64,000 bases of DNA from positions 43,833,550 to 43,897,549 of the forward strand of contig NC_086036.1 in NCBI RefSeq assembly GCF_036323735.1, read 5' to 3'. Within the stretch, counting starts at the first letter, position 1. Each line of letters begins with the position of its first letter. A program made the position numbers and the translations under genes. Below the pieces are notes generated by a model. It made no database searches. It was not told where the DNA came from and saw only the letters and a program-made list of their open reading frames with translations. Positions 10,907 to 22,374 of this stretch are shown one piece after another. This stretch comes from Rattus norvegicus (Eukaryota > Chordata > Mammalia > Rodentia > Muridae).

Positions 10907-11495
10907 TAAGTGGCTATTAGCCCAAATGCTTGAATTACCCTAAATGCCTAGAACAAATGAAACTCAAGACAGATGATCAAAATGTGAATGGTTCACTCCT
11001 TCTTTAAAAGGGGAACAAAAATACCCTTGGCAGGGAAGAGAGAGGCAAAGATTAAAACAGAGACTGAAGGAACACCCATTCAAAGTCTGCCCCACATGTG
11101 GCCCCTGCATATACAGCCATCCAATTAGACAAGATGGATGAAGTAAAGAAGTGCAGACCGACAGGAGCCGGATGTAGATCGCTCCTGAGAGACACAGCCA
11201 GAATACAGCAAATACAGAGGCGAATACCAGCAGCAAACCACTGAACTGAGAATAGGACCCCCGTTGAAGGAATCAGAGAAAGAACTGGAAGAGCTTGAAG
11301 GGGCTCGAGACCCCATATGTACAACAATGCCAAGCAACCAGAGCTTCCAGGGACTAAGCCACTACCTAAAGACTATACATGGACTGACCCTGGACTCTGA
11401 CCTCATAGGTAGCAATGAATATCCTAGTAAGAGCACCAGTGGAAGGGGAAGCCCTGGGTCCTGCTAAGACTGAACCCCCAGTGAACTAGACTGTT

Positions 11496-11564
11496 GGGGG
11501 GAGGGGGACAGTGGGGGGAGGGTGCGGAGGGGAACACCGATAAGAAAGGGGAGGGGGGAGGGGG
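11496..11564 (+). repeat. G-rich polypurine tract of L1 3' UTR
   Basis: Same position in the L1 3' UTR as the tract at 8825-8893, with G4 to G6 runs on the plus strand. Confidence 0.85.
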
Positions 11565-11950
11565 ATGTTTGCCCGGAAACTGGGAAAGGGAATAACACTC
11601 GAAATGTATATAAGAAATAAGTTAATAAAAAAAAAAGAAAATAAGATAATTTTTAATTGATCTTTTAAAATTGTATATATGTATAAAATATATTTTACCA
11701 TCTTAATCTTTTATCATGTGTCTTCTTATGGGATTCTATGCTTACATGTGACTTTTGACAATTGTCTATGACACATGCACAAAAGAACCTAACGTGATAG
11801 GTCTTCTAGATTAGAGCATTATGTCTTAATGAGATAATGAAGGGAACTGATGCACAACATTTTTAAACTTTAGTATCTCAAGGAGCACACATGTCATTGT
11901 GTGCTTCATTACAACAGACTAAATTGCTATGTTGCCAAGTGCAATTAGTT

Positions 11951-12022
11951 TAGAATAAAATAAAATACCTTTTTTATTGGTTATTTTAGAATAAAATAAA
12001 ACACCTTTTCATTGGTTATTTA
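11951..12022. repeat. 36-bp tandem duplication at an L1 3' terminus
   Basis: Two copies begin TAGAATAAAATAAAA, at 11951 and 11987. Both include ATTGGTTATTT, the reverse of a common L1 3' end. They differ by one substitution and one T of length. The duplication covers the terminus of the minus-strand L1 that follows plus its flank. Confidence 0.85.
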
Positions 12023-13262
12023 TTTATTTACATTTGAAATGTTATTCCCCTTCACAATTTCCCATTCTCAACACCCCTATCCCATTCCCCCTCCCCCTGC
12101 TTCTATGAGGGTTCTCCCCCACCTACCCACTCCCACCTCACCTCTTCTTAGCATTCATCTACACTAGGGCATCAAGCCTCCATAGGACCAAGGGCTTCCC
12201 CTCCCATTGGTGCCAGATAATGCAGCTGGAGCCATGGGTCCCTCCTTGTGTACTCTTTGGTTAGTAGTTTAGTCCCTGGGAGCTCTGGGGAGTTTGGTTA
12301 GTTAATAGTGTTGGCCTTCCTATGGCGACGCAAACCCCTTCAGCTCCTTCAGTCCTTCTTCTAACTCCTCCATTGGGAACCCTATGCTCAGTCTGATAGT
12401 TGGCTGTGAGTCTCCACCTATGTATTGGTCAGGCTCTGGCAGAGGCTCTAAGGGACCTACTATGCCAGACTCCTGTCTAAAATCAGGGACTAGACAAGGT
12501 TGCCTACTCTCCTACTCTTTCCTTATCTATTCAACGTAATACTTGAACTCCCAGCCAAAGCAATCAGACAGTATAAGGTCAAAGGATACAAATTGGAAAT
12601 GAAGAAGTCAAAATATCACTATTTGCAGATGATATGATAATATACTTATGTGACCCCAAAAAATTCCACCAGAGAACTTCTAAACCAGATAAACAAGTTC
12701 AGTAAAGTGGTTGGATACAAAATTAACTCAAAAAAAAAAAATCAGTAACCTTCCTCTACTCAAAGAGAAATGGCCCAAGAAAGAAATTAGAGAAATTATA
12801 TCCTTCACAATAATCACAAATAACATAAAAGATCTTGGTGTGATTCTAACTAAGCAAATGAAAGAACAGCAGAATTAACATAGCAAAATGGTCATCTTAC
12901 CAAAAGCAATCTACAGATTCAGTGCAATCCCCATCAAAATTCCAACTGAGGTCTTCACAGAGATAGAAAGAGCAACTTTCAAACTCATCTGGAATAACAA
13001 AAATATCAGGATAGTGAAAACAATTCTCAACAATAAGAGAACTTGTGGGGGAATCATTATCCCTGACCTCAAGTCCTACTACAAAGCAATAGTGATAAAA
13101 AACCACATGGTATTGGTATATAGACAGGCAGGTAGATCAAGGGAATAGAAGTGAAGACCCAGAATTAAACCCTTACACCCTCGGTCACTTGATCTTTGAC
13201 AAAGAAACCAAAATCATGCAGTAGAAAAAAAGACAGTATATTCAATAAATGCTCCTGGCTCA
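12010..13262 (-). mobile_element. LINE-1 with inverted 5' part (- strand element)
   Basis: From about 12010 to 12479 the sequence is L1 3' UTR read on the minus strand, with the 3' terminus at the left. At about 12480 it switches to plus-strand ORF2, starting at the coding block for the conserved SGTRQGCP-type RT motif. It passes the LFADDM motif near 12615-12635 and ends near 13262 in mid-ORF2. This mirrors a twin-primed insertion on the minus strand. ORF2 is frameshifted. A deletion near 12860-12875 removes roughly 100 bases, judged by comparison with the copy at 9.4 kb. Confidence 0.87.
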
Positions 13263-14354
13263 TGTGATGGTTGGCATATAGTACATTTTTATAGCACATA
13301 CACTGCCAAATATGCTGGACAAAAGTTAAACAAAGTGACTTCAGGATTGTTGCAACCTCCCTCATCACAATCAAAACTAGTTATCAATGTTATAGAACAA
13401 TAAAAATTCAAAACTTTGATTAATTACAATAAGGCATGAAAATGTAACAAGGGCTCCTTCAACCCACAGGAAAAGAGAGCTAGAAAACCTAGTTATTCTT
13501 TTGCCACCAAAAGAGAGGTTAAGGATAAAGGAGTAAGGCAGTACAGTAATAGCCAAAAAAAATCTATAATTGATTCAAAATACAAAAGCTGTTTCTTTCA
13601 CCTCGTTGCTTTAAGTCTTAATCTGGTGAATACATTTTTTCCACAATATTTTACTTATTCCACGTTCTCAGGTATGACATGACTTCCAATAAAATGGTCC
13701 AACAATTAACAGATAGGAATAGCTTCTTAGATTGATGCCCTGAAAGAACTGATGGACTTATAGTATCCAGCATTGTGCACTTATTCAATATTTCATTCAG
13801 ATAACTTAAAGTAAACTATGCCCACAAAGAAAGCATTGGCACAGTGCCTGTTGAACATTTCCGGGTGTCTCAGCAGCACAGGCATATGCCATCAAGGTAG
13901 TTTTCCATCAAGTATACTTTCTAGGGACCTTCAAGAAGGAAACAGAGATTTCTGTATTATTCATATTTCAAATGGAATTATCTTCCAGGTAATTTTCAAT
14001 AACCTATGGCAATGATTACTATTTCTCTTAGGATACTGTTTTTTTCCTTGAGGGCTAAATTATTTATTTCCTCAATCAAAGTATATTTATTTGCTGCTTT
14101 CTTAATTCCACTTTATTAATTCTACTAACTTTGAACACAGGCAAGGGATTTAGAACTTTCAAATATTCCTGATAATGTTTGAAACTTATTGGTACTCAGT
14201 TAATTAAGTATTTGGGCTCCTTCAATTTGTCCTCTTGTATAAATTTCACTATTTATTAGTATGAAACTTTCTTTGAGGTTTTTTTTTCAGATTTTGACAT
14301 GTCTTCTTCAGATTTCTGTCTTGTCTTCTAAAACTTTATACTTTATTAAATATA
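13263..14354. other. Unique non-coding DNA
   Basis: AT-rich. No gene or repeat recognised. The 65-codon open frame at 13818-14015 resembles nothing I know. Confidence 0.45.
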
Positions 14355-14673
14355 TGTGATGGTTTGTATACGCTTGGCCCATGGAGTGGCACTAGTAGAT
14401 GTAGGCTTGTTGGAGTCGGTGTGTCACTGTGAGCATGGGCTTTAATACCCTCATCCTAGCTGCCTGGAAGCCAGTCTTCTCCAACAGCCTTCAGATGAAG
14501 ATGTTGAATTACCAATTCCTCTTGCACCATGCCAGCCTGGATGCTACCAAGTTTTTGCCTTGATGAAAATGGACTGAACCTCTGAACCTGTAAGCCAGCC
14601 CCAATTAAATGTCCTTGTAAGAGTTGCCTTTGTCATGGTGTTTGTCCAAAACAGTAAAATTGTAACTAGGACT
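14355..14673 (+). mobile_element. MaLR (MT/ORR1-type) solo LTR
   Basis: Starts TGTGATGGTTTGTATACGCT and carries the conserved blocks GTGTGTCACTGTGAGCATGG, CCCTCATCCTAGCTGCCTGG and GAACCTGTAAGCCAGCCCCA. An ATTAAA polyadenylation signal and a terminal TAACTAGGAC-type end follow. There is no internal region, so it is a solo LTR. TATAT/ATAT(G/A) words at both ends are compatible with a 5-bp duplication, but the exact boundary is ambiguous. These ERVL-MaLR LTRs can act as promoters in germ cells; nothing here shows activity. Confidence 0.82.
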
Positions 14674-14894
14674 ATATGTATTGTAGTACATATAAAACTA
14701 CATACATTTGTAATAGCTAATAAACCCAACCAATACATCATGAAATGATAGAGCTTTTGTTTTCTTTGAACAAAGGAAAAGAGTGAGAAAAATTCTTATG
14801 TAATAGACACTAGTATCCCTAAGCCATACCAACATTCATACATGAATTTCTAAGGCTTGTGAGTGACATGAGCTGGAGGAAATGAGCCTTGAGT

Positions 14895-15103
14895 TTGGCC
14901 TTCTTTTATTTAATTTCTATGTTTTTGGATGTTTGCCTGAATGTGTATCTGTGAATCACATGACCCTGGAAGCCAGAAAAGGGAGCTGGATACCTTGGGA
15001 CTGGAAATGTAGATGGTTGTGAGCCACCTTGTGGGTGCTAAAAATTAACCTGAGATTTCTGGAAGAACAGACAGTGCTTAGCCAATGTTAAATCATCTAT
15101 ACA
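14895..15103 (-). mobile_element. B3/B2-type SINE
   Basis: Reverse complement of the B2/B3 body: CCAGAAAAGGGAGCTGGATA, GTTGTGAGCCACCTTGTGGG, then the degenerate tRNA head near 15050-15100. Diverged. Confidence 0.7.
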
Positions 15104-15121
15104 GTGCCTGAATTAAATCTT

Positions 15122-15300
15122 GAATGGGCAGAGAGATGGTTTGATTGTTAAGGGCACTTACTCCTAAAGAGGACTCAGTTTCTTTAGCAGCACCCTGTTG
15201 GGTTCTCAAAACCTATAACTCTGACTGCGAGAATTCTTATGGCCTCCACAGGTGCCTGTAAGCAACACACACAATTAAAAATAAACATCTTTTTAAAAAT
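15122..15300 (+). mobile_element. B2/B3-type SINE
   Basis: Head GGCAGAGAGATGG, TTAAGGGCACTTACTCC, a body ending TGGCCTCCACAGGTGCCTGT, and an A/T-rich tail (15270-15300). Diverged. Confidence 0.65.
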
Positions 15301-16384
15301 TCCTTCAGCCTTAGAGGCTCTAAGAAATATGACCATAACCAACTTAGAGATTTCATTTAGCTATATCAAAAGCAGAATGTTATTAGTGCTTTAAAATGTG
15401 TCTCCCAGTTGTGGAAAGATCAAAAAAAAAAGACGCTGGTGATAAACAGTCATGGGGATTGTAGACTCTATAGTGTATTAAAATTATAAAGTAGAATTAG
15501 TCCTTCATGCTCTGCACATCAGCTCATAAAAATGGTAACACTGCTACTTTGTCATGCCATCATCACTTATAACTGAGCTTAAGTCAGTGACCATGAATTC
15601 TCATAAAACTGTAAGGCTCAAATGAGGAAGTATTTCATAGGCGACATCTCATTCTACTACTAGGCAGAAGGTGGGAAAGGTTACCAATAGCCACATTAAA
15701 GTGAGGGGATGACTAAGCATTTGTAAAGTAGTGGGGAACATGATTATTTTATTAGAGAGAAGGTGAGGGGTCAGAAATGGAAAATAATAATAATGGTTAA
15801 GAAAAACAGGAAGCCATGAAATGGAGAAAGAAGTGTCATGGGGTGTAGATGGGCTATAGAAAGCTGCTACAGATGGCCAACAGAAGCGTGGGAGAGGGAT
15901 TTTCAGGAACAGACTCACACAGTTGCTACAGAGTCAGAGGATTATAAATCAGATACTGTCTTCCTTTGTTGAGGAAAAACAACATCCATAGAAACATTTC
16001 CCTCTTCCTCACATGATATGCTCATTTCACTCTTTCCTATTAGGATGTGCTTCTAAGATTTTTCCAAACACTACATTTTTATTACAACAGAAAGGCTTTC
16101 ATGACAACTGCATTCATATAACTTTCTGATTAAATACGATTATAAAATGTTAAAATTGACATTATTTGAAAACTATTGTTACACATAGAAAATTTGTCAT
16201 CATGTATCTACATTTCTTAACTCTAATATTTCATAAGTTTAGCTGCTCCATGAACAATATTTTTAGGCTCAATAAAATCACTTAAGAATAAAGAACAATA
16301 TAATAAATAAAATTATATCATTTTATCTCATCATGATTATTTACTTAAGAGTCTGGCTTTCTTGTCAGACATGGGTCTATAACA
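15301..16384. other. Unique non-coding DNA
   Basis: No gene or repeat recognised. The 89-codon minus-strand open frame 15649-15918 lacks any known domain and is likely chance. Confidence 0.45.
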
Positions 16385-16678
16385 TGGTTCAGTGTATAAA
16401 ATTTTTTATGCCAGCTTGATGACCTGAGTTCAATTCCTAGAACACACCAAATAATCTGGATGTTATAATATGCACTTGTAATTAATTCCAGCACTCATTC
16501 CTGTGGCAAGGTGGGAAGTGAGACAGGAGAATTACTCAACTCGTATGCCAGCTAGTCTGGAATAGACAGCACAACAGGAGAAGCAAGAGGCAATTTGTGT
16601 GGTTAAGAGGAATATGAGAACTGACTTACCAAACACTGTCCTCAAACCACTACATGTATCGTTGTGTTAGACACACAT
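16385..16678 (+). mobile_element. B4/RSINE1-type SINE
   Basis: tRNA-like part with GATGACCTGAGTTCAATTCC, then a B1-like middle (TTCCAGCACTCATTCCTGTG, GAGACAGGAGAATTACTCAA). The 3' B4-type segment is GAGAACTGACTTACC near 16615 and ACACACAT near 16670. The order and composite structure fit the B4 group. Diverged, so the exact subfamily is unsure. Confidence 0.65.
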
Positions 16679-16705
16679 ACTATTGGCTAGAGAATAGATT
16701 AGATA

Positions 16706-16706
16706 C

Positions 16707-16771
<65 letters not shown>

Positions 16772-16783
16772 TAATAGATAGAT

Positions 16784-16832
<49 letters not shown>

Positions 16833-16901
16833 CAGACATGTAGTTAATACAAATATGAAGGGAACAAAGGAAGGAAAGAAGGAAGAAAGAAAGGAAAGAA
16901 G

Positions 16902-16978
<77 letters not shown>

Positions 16979-17016
16979 CGGAGACAGACAGGGAGACAGA
17001 CAGGGAGACAGAGAGA
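16706..17016. repeat. (GATA)n / (GACA)n compound microsatellite
   Basis: Two GATA blocks (16706-16840 and 16902-16954) flank a GGAA-rich purine segment (16858-16900). GACA units lie inside and at the right end (to 17016). The mix of GATA and GACA resembles Bkm-type simple repeats. Confidence 0.97.
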
Positions 17017-19134
17017 CAATCTGGCAATACTACTGCATTTTTTCCAACTGAATCCATATAAAGTCTCCCATTCTGGTTTCTTCACTGTTGCAAAACCAAC
17101 TAAGTAAACAATCTTCTGTCCTGCTAAGACAGTGTTATGGAATCCTTTTACTATTACACATACAGTTCATTCTATTCCTGTGACCATATTTTCAGTGATT
17201 CTTAAACACTGACATCTAGTACACCCAACAGTTCAAAAAAGGATAAAAATCCCTCCAAAATCGTTTTTGTGTGTTTCATCTGCATGTATTTATTATCTGG
17301 TAGGTCTTCGCTAGGCTGTTACCATGCTAACTTGACCTTGAACACATCAGAAACTTTATACCAGTTAGCAAATCAATGAAAATGTGCAAAGTTTCATCGT
17401 GCTTGGAGTTTACTGAAGGTACTACAGTTGAAATAGAATATAGCTTGAAGAATAGTTGAAACATTTAAAAATATTCACAATAGAAGAAGACAACAGAATG
17501 TTTACACATTCTGCCTCTAGTCTGTGGAAATGTGTTACCGCATTGCAGCTTATAAGGAAAAAACAGGCTCAGAAGATACAGATGGAGAAAAGGAACAAGT
17601 GACATATTACTTAAATGATAATTATGAATACTCTTGATATAACAAATCTCAAAGAGGAAAAGTTTTAGATATTCGATTCAGTAAGGATTTTAAAAGTATA
17701 TTAATCTACAAATGTTTTATATTGAAGAATATTAATTTAAGGTGAATTTTAATGTTTTGCCTATTTTAATGGTCTTTTTAAAAATATTGGCTTATTAAAT
17801 TATACAGTTCTTCCAATGTGATTAATAGTTTATTATAATTTTCTCAGAAACAATAATTATTAATACCACCAAAATCTTCAGGAAAGACTTGTAAAAAGCC
17901 ACTCATGCCTCCAAAACAGGTTTTCAATGTGCTTTTTTTAAACTTACCCAAGCGTTTTAATGTGAAGTACTTTCTATATTCTTTCCTTGAAGTGACACAC
18001 TCACTTCTTTCATTTTTCTGGCCGTGTCTACCAAGACCCAAGTCAAAAGAGCCACCCAGTGCCCACTAGCTCCTTTGTCAAGTCAAACTGCCATCTACAA
18101 AAAAGTTCAGCTTGACATTTCAACAAAAAGCACTCCACCCCCTCAGTCAGCTATCACATAAATAAAAGTGTTTTATGTGTACTTCTTATCTCCCTACCCA
18201 TAGTATTAAAAAGACATGCTCACAAGTTATTTTTAATAAAATAATTAGTAATTGCATTTCATCAATAGCATTCTTGAGCAAAATCAGTACCTTATAATTG
18301 AGAGAAAACTGCAGTAAAGAAAATAGAAACCATTGAGGAAAATCAGTACCCCAATTTCACTTCTTATTGACCAAGTCGCTAGTTTCATATCAGCACCATA
18401 GATTGCAACCCAATTGAAAGACACAGCATTAGATTAATATAAAAAATAATTTGACCCTTTCACATTTTCTGAATGTGATCATAATTTGAGAACCACTCTT
18501 CAAATACTTTCTCTATTTTAGAGAATTCCTCTTTTGTCCTGCTACCAATCAAATGAACTTGTTGCTGTAATGAACTTTTACTGTCCAAGACCTATTAGTC
18601 TTTATGCTCTTAAGAGAGGGTGGCTCCTGCAGGAAAGGCATTTTCTGTTCCTTGGGCTCTAACCTGACTGCTGTGCTTCTGAGTATCTTTCACTTTCATA
18701 AAAATTTCAGATTTGCCTATTTGCCTAAAAGTGTTCTCGTTACCTTCTAGGGTCTACTTGAAATATTGCAAAATTACTGCCAGCTTCCTTAATCCTTCCA
18801 CTCTGAACTTGCTATCCTTCTTGGATACATTTATTTTCCTTGAGTACTTTATTCAATACTCTACCTACCTCTGGCAGCCCCTGACAGAAAATAGAACTCA
18901 CCTCAGATAGTCTGGCTTCTTTTAAGAAAACAATTTGGAAGCTAAAAAGTTCAGAGAAATAGAAAGGCTTACTCATCTCCGAGTTCAATAGCAAGGAAAA
19001 AGTTTCAGGAGTAAGTCATAGAGCCTGGACTCCCGTCAGACAGTCAGCAAAGGTCAGCATATGGTTGAACTAAACAGTGTAGAGGAGCATGAAGAAAGGA
19101 TTTGGCAGACAAAATGGGAAATAACAGAACCTTG
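17017..19134. other. Unique non-coding DNA
   Basis: AT-rich with no repeat family recognised. Open frames such as 17844-18041 (-) and 18713-18910 (+) are about 65 codons and lack recognisable domains. Confidence 0.45.
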
Positions 19135-19475
19135 CCTTAATCAGATCAGGCTGTCACAACAAATACCACAGGCAGGGTGTCTTAAACAACAGAAATGTAT
19201 TCTTTCTCAGAGACTGCACTCCTGGACCACAGTTTTAAAAGCATCAGCAGGACTTTTGTCCTGTGACTTTTAAAAGCCTGTTCCCATCATGCAGGTGGCT
19301 TCCTTCTCTGATGACTTTGTGAGCTCACATTCCTGGTGTATTTGTGTGTTCGACTGGATTAGAGCCCAATCTAGCGGTCTCATTTAACTCAAAGCACTCT
19401 TCAGAGATCCTCTCATTAAATGGACACACTCAGACACTATGGATTAAGGTTTCTATGTTCAAGTTTCGGGTAAAA
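19135..19475 (-). mobile_element. Ancient MaLR LTR (MLT1/MST-like)
   Basis: Order of diverged blocks matching the reverse complement of MLT1/MST LTRs: GGCTGTCACAACAAATACCA, TTAAACAACAGAAATGTATT, GGATTAGAGCCCAATC, CTCATTTAACTC, and then GGATTAAGGTTTCTATGTTC. These LTRs predate the rodent-primate split, which fits the heavy divergence. Confidence 0.55.
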
Positions 19476-20030
19476 GTGAACACAAGGCAATGCTCAGTGT
19501 AAGTGCATTAGTTGCCTACAATTTTTATTCACAGGTTTGGTTTTGTTTGTTTACAAACAACTATGTGCCCACTTCAGGGTCCACCCTTGATTCCATTCAA
19601 GACTCATTTACTACTGATCTTTCCAGATGTCCCTTAAACAGCTGCTAATTTATAAATACCTTACAGTTTGAAATATAGTTGTTAATATTTTTTATTTCAC
19701 CCCACTTAACACTTATTGATCCTGTGATGGTAATGTTATTGTTTCATAGCAAGTTTCTAATGGAATAAATTATAAAATAGATCTGTAAGTTGTCAAAGAC
19801 AAAAGAGATTTTAATTGGTGATACTGAGATGCAAAACCTAGAAGTCTAATTTCAGAGCCTGGATTCTAGTCACTAACAATGTAGCTTGACCTCTTAATCA
19901 TGTCTAACTGCTTCCCAGACCCTAACTCTAACTGCCGATCTAAACCATACTATCATTCTCTTTTCATAGAAAGTTAAGTTGAAAACAGAAACTTCAAAGA
20001 CACTTCAAAAGTAAACTGTTAGAAAAGGTG
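19476..20030. other. Unique non-coding DNA
   Basis: Nothing recognised. Confidence 0.4.
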
Positions 20031-20123
20031 GCACACACACATACAGACACACACAGACACATGCATGCACACTCACTATACATATATATATTCACTATAT
20101 ATATACATATATATAGAGAGAGA

Positions 20124-20168
<45 letters not shown>

Positions 20169-20175
20169 GTATATA
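20031..20175. repeat. Compound (CA)-(TA)-(GA)-(TG) microsatellite
   Basis: CA-rich at 20031-20075, TA-rich at 20078-20113, a short GA run, then TG at 20127-20167. CA and TG arms on one strand are complementary, so the tract could fold back. Confidence 0.93.
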
Positions 20176-22001
20176 GCAAGCTATACAAATTTATCATCTC
20201 ATAGTTAGTCTTTCAGGGTTGGTAACCAGGTTATCTATTCAAAGCATCTGCCAGGGTATTGTCTCACCTAGGGTCTGGCTGCCCCTCAATTTAAGATATC
20301 TGTAGGACTCGGAACTCCATATTCTTGGTAGGCATGCATAGCCCCCTGTGTTTACTCTCAGAGTCTGCTTATATGTTCAGTTTCGGGCATGGAACTAACT
20401 CTTTAAAGCCTCTGGATAAACTGTAATATAGCTCTCTGGAAGCTTAGTAGGAACTTTTTATAGTTAAAGTCATCATTGTCATTAGACAACTACTTGGTAC
20501 TTTGTCATATAGTGTAACCTAATCAAGAAGGACCTCCTATGATCATAGTCTTGTCTGCACTCAAGGGAGGATATTAGATAGTGAAAAATATTGAGAAAGG
20601 GCAAACATTACAATATTCTTAGAATTCTCCCTACAACATGTATTCTATCAGCCACCATATTTTCCTCTTGTTGACTCTGTATCTTGATCTGATTGACCCT
20701 ATGAATTCCTGAAACTCTTGATTCCTGTAAGCCATTAAATTGATTATTTACTTAGCTCATTAAGTCCCTTTATAAGAAACTTTCTTCCTACTATACCTTT
20801 ATGTCCTATTAAGATATAAATAGAAAGAAGATCAAATCAGATGGCATTCTTTACAAATGGTCCTGAGGTTTTCTGCCTTAGGACTTCTCTGAGTCCAAGA
20901 AAAACAAAACTGTAGTAGGTCCCTGGAGACACTGCCTATGTCACAAGTCCCTTGTGAACAATGCAGATCAAAGGCAAATGTGATCCTTGGGGTAATTTCT
21001 TCTAAATCCCGGGCAAACATATCTGACACTGCTCTCAGTATTTTTCAGAGCTCTATCTCAGTTGCTATAGTAGTAACCTACTGAGTATCCATTTGTTTTC
21101 CATCTCTGTTCATTCCATCATGGTTAAAGACTCTAGTTTCTAAGAATGAACTATCTGCTTGTCTGTTGGGAAGAGAAATACCAATATGAGGAACCCTGTA
21201 AATTGTCAGCTTTTCGCTTACCTCAGGCACCATAAACTAGGATCATTTGCCACAATCCAGGCAGCTGATGCCATGCTCTATGACCATTTCTCATTAGAAT
21301 TCTGCCTCAGTAGCTGAAGCATAGATATCTGGGACTGAATCGTAAGCTGCTGTAGTTGTAATTGCATGTTACAGGTCTAGAGATCAAGACGATGCTACTC
21401 AGCCCTTTTCTCTGACTCTGACGGATCACTATCTCTATATGGTGTATTATACTGCTCTCATACTACCAGATTCAAGGTCAAAGTTTCACATAGCCTATCT
21501 TTCTCTTAAGATATTGTGTACAGTGCATTTTATATGTCTACCTGCTTTTATCTGGGGAGGCTTACTCTAATTGTGCATTTAAAAAAAGTAAGTGGCAAAA
21601 TTTTAGACCTTTTGCTTTGTATTCTTTTAGTCTGAAGATTCATGATTTATGAAACCATAATAGAATGCCTCTGCCTGAACCATGCAATCATAGAAGACAC
21701 CTTTAAGCAATACAGGGAAAGGTCAAGGCAAAGTCCTGTTGAATATTAAATGCATGCAGAACTTAAAATGCTGTTTCTCTACTCACTGGCACAACTCACA
21801 CTGGCTCACTGGGGCTATGTTCACAGTGACTCAAACCCTACATTCTCCATGAAGTAGTAAAGCTGACTTATACTTGATATACAAATCAATCAGCTAAACT
21901 CACATGTGGATTACCAGCACCATACCATTTTGTGAAGAGACTAGTAGAATATAATAAGGACTTATCATCTAAATATGGAAATGTGGAAGAACAGACTGGT
22001 G
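20176..22001. other. Unclassified, mostly unique DNA
   Basis: Less AT-rich than its surroundings, with no microsatellites. I did not recognise a repeat family or gene. A 65-codon minus-strand frame (20832-21029) has no clear domain. An old ERV-derived origin is possible but unsupported. Confidence 0.4.
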
Positions 22002-22002
22002 G

Positions 22003-22036
<34 letters not shown>
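22002..22036. repeat. (CA)n microsatellite
   Basis: About 17 CA units with one CG variant near the end. Confidence 0.96.
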
Positions 22037-22111
22037 CTAATTAGTGTTTTTAAAAAAATAATCAAGGGAAGTGAGCCTCAATGAAATGAAGGTGAGTAAG
22101 ATTTGTGAAGG

Positions 22112-22244
22112 TGGGGTTCTGTAGAGGTGGCTCAACAGTTAAGGGGTCCAGAGTTCAGTGTCCAGCATCCACATCAGGTGGTTCACAACCACCTCTGAAC
22201 CTAGGTCTAGAGGATTCACTGCCCTCTTCTGGCCTCTGAGCATC

Positions 22245-22248
<4 letters not shown>
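22112..22248 (+). mobile_element. B2/B3-type SINE ending in a microsatellite
   Basis: GGTGGCTCAACAGTTAAGGG head, ATCAGGTGGTTCACAACCAC body and CACTGCCCTCTTCTGGCCTC at the 3' end, running straight into the CA repeat at 22249. The tail probably seeded the repeat. Confidence 0.8.
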
Positions 22249-22301
<53 letters not shown>

Positions 22302-22308
22302 GAAGGGG

Positions 22309-22373
<65 letters not shown>
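22249..22373. repeat. (CA)n-(GA)n compound microsatellite
   Basis: CA from 22249 to 22299, a short G-rich linker, then GA from 22311 to 22372. Both runs are almost pure. Confidence 0.98.

Positions 22374-22374
<1 letters not shown>

Larger units (their letters stand above)
8277..11645 (+). mobile_element. Young LINE-1, 5'-truncated, split by a second L1
   Basis: L1 sequence begins near 8277 with a short ORF2 piece. It is interrupted by another L1 3' end (8299-9097) and resumes at 9098. It then runs without large gaps through the second half of ORF2 (from just before the RT catalytic aspartates) and the complete 3' UTR (10907-11625), to an A tail around 11626-11645. It is truncated within the RT domain, so it has no 5' UTR, ORF1 or endonuclease. 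The intact coding segment and close agreement with the 3' UTR of the inserted copy indicate a young subfamily. Confidence 0.93.

Noticed and set aside
16706..17016. Regularly spaced short repeats as a possible CRISPR array
   Set aside because: Plain tetranucleotide microsatellite without unique spacers, in a mammalian context.
16680..17085. 125- and 128-codon minus-strand frames rich in LSIYLSIY
   Set aside because: Translation of the GATA/GACA microsatellite, not a protein.
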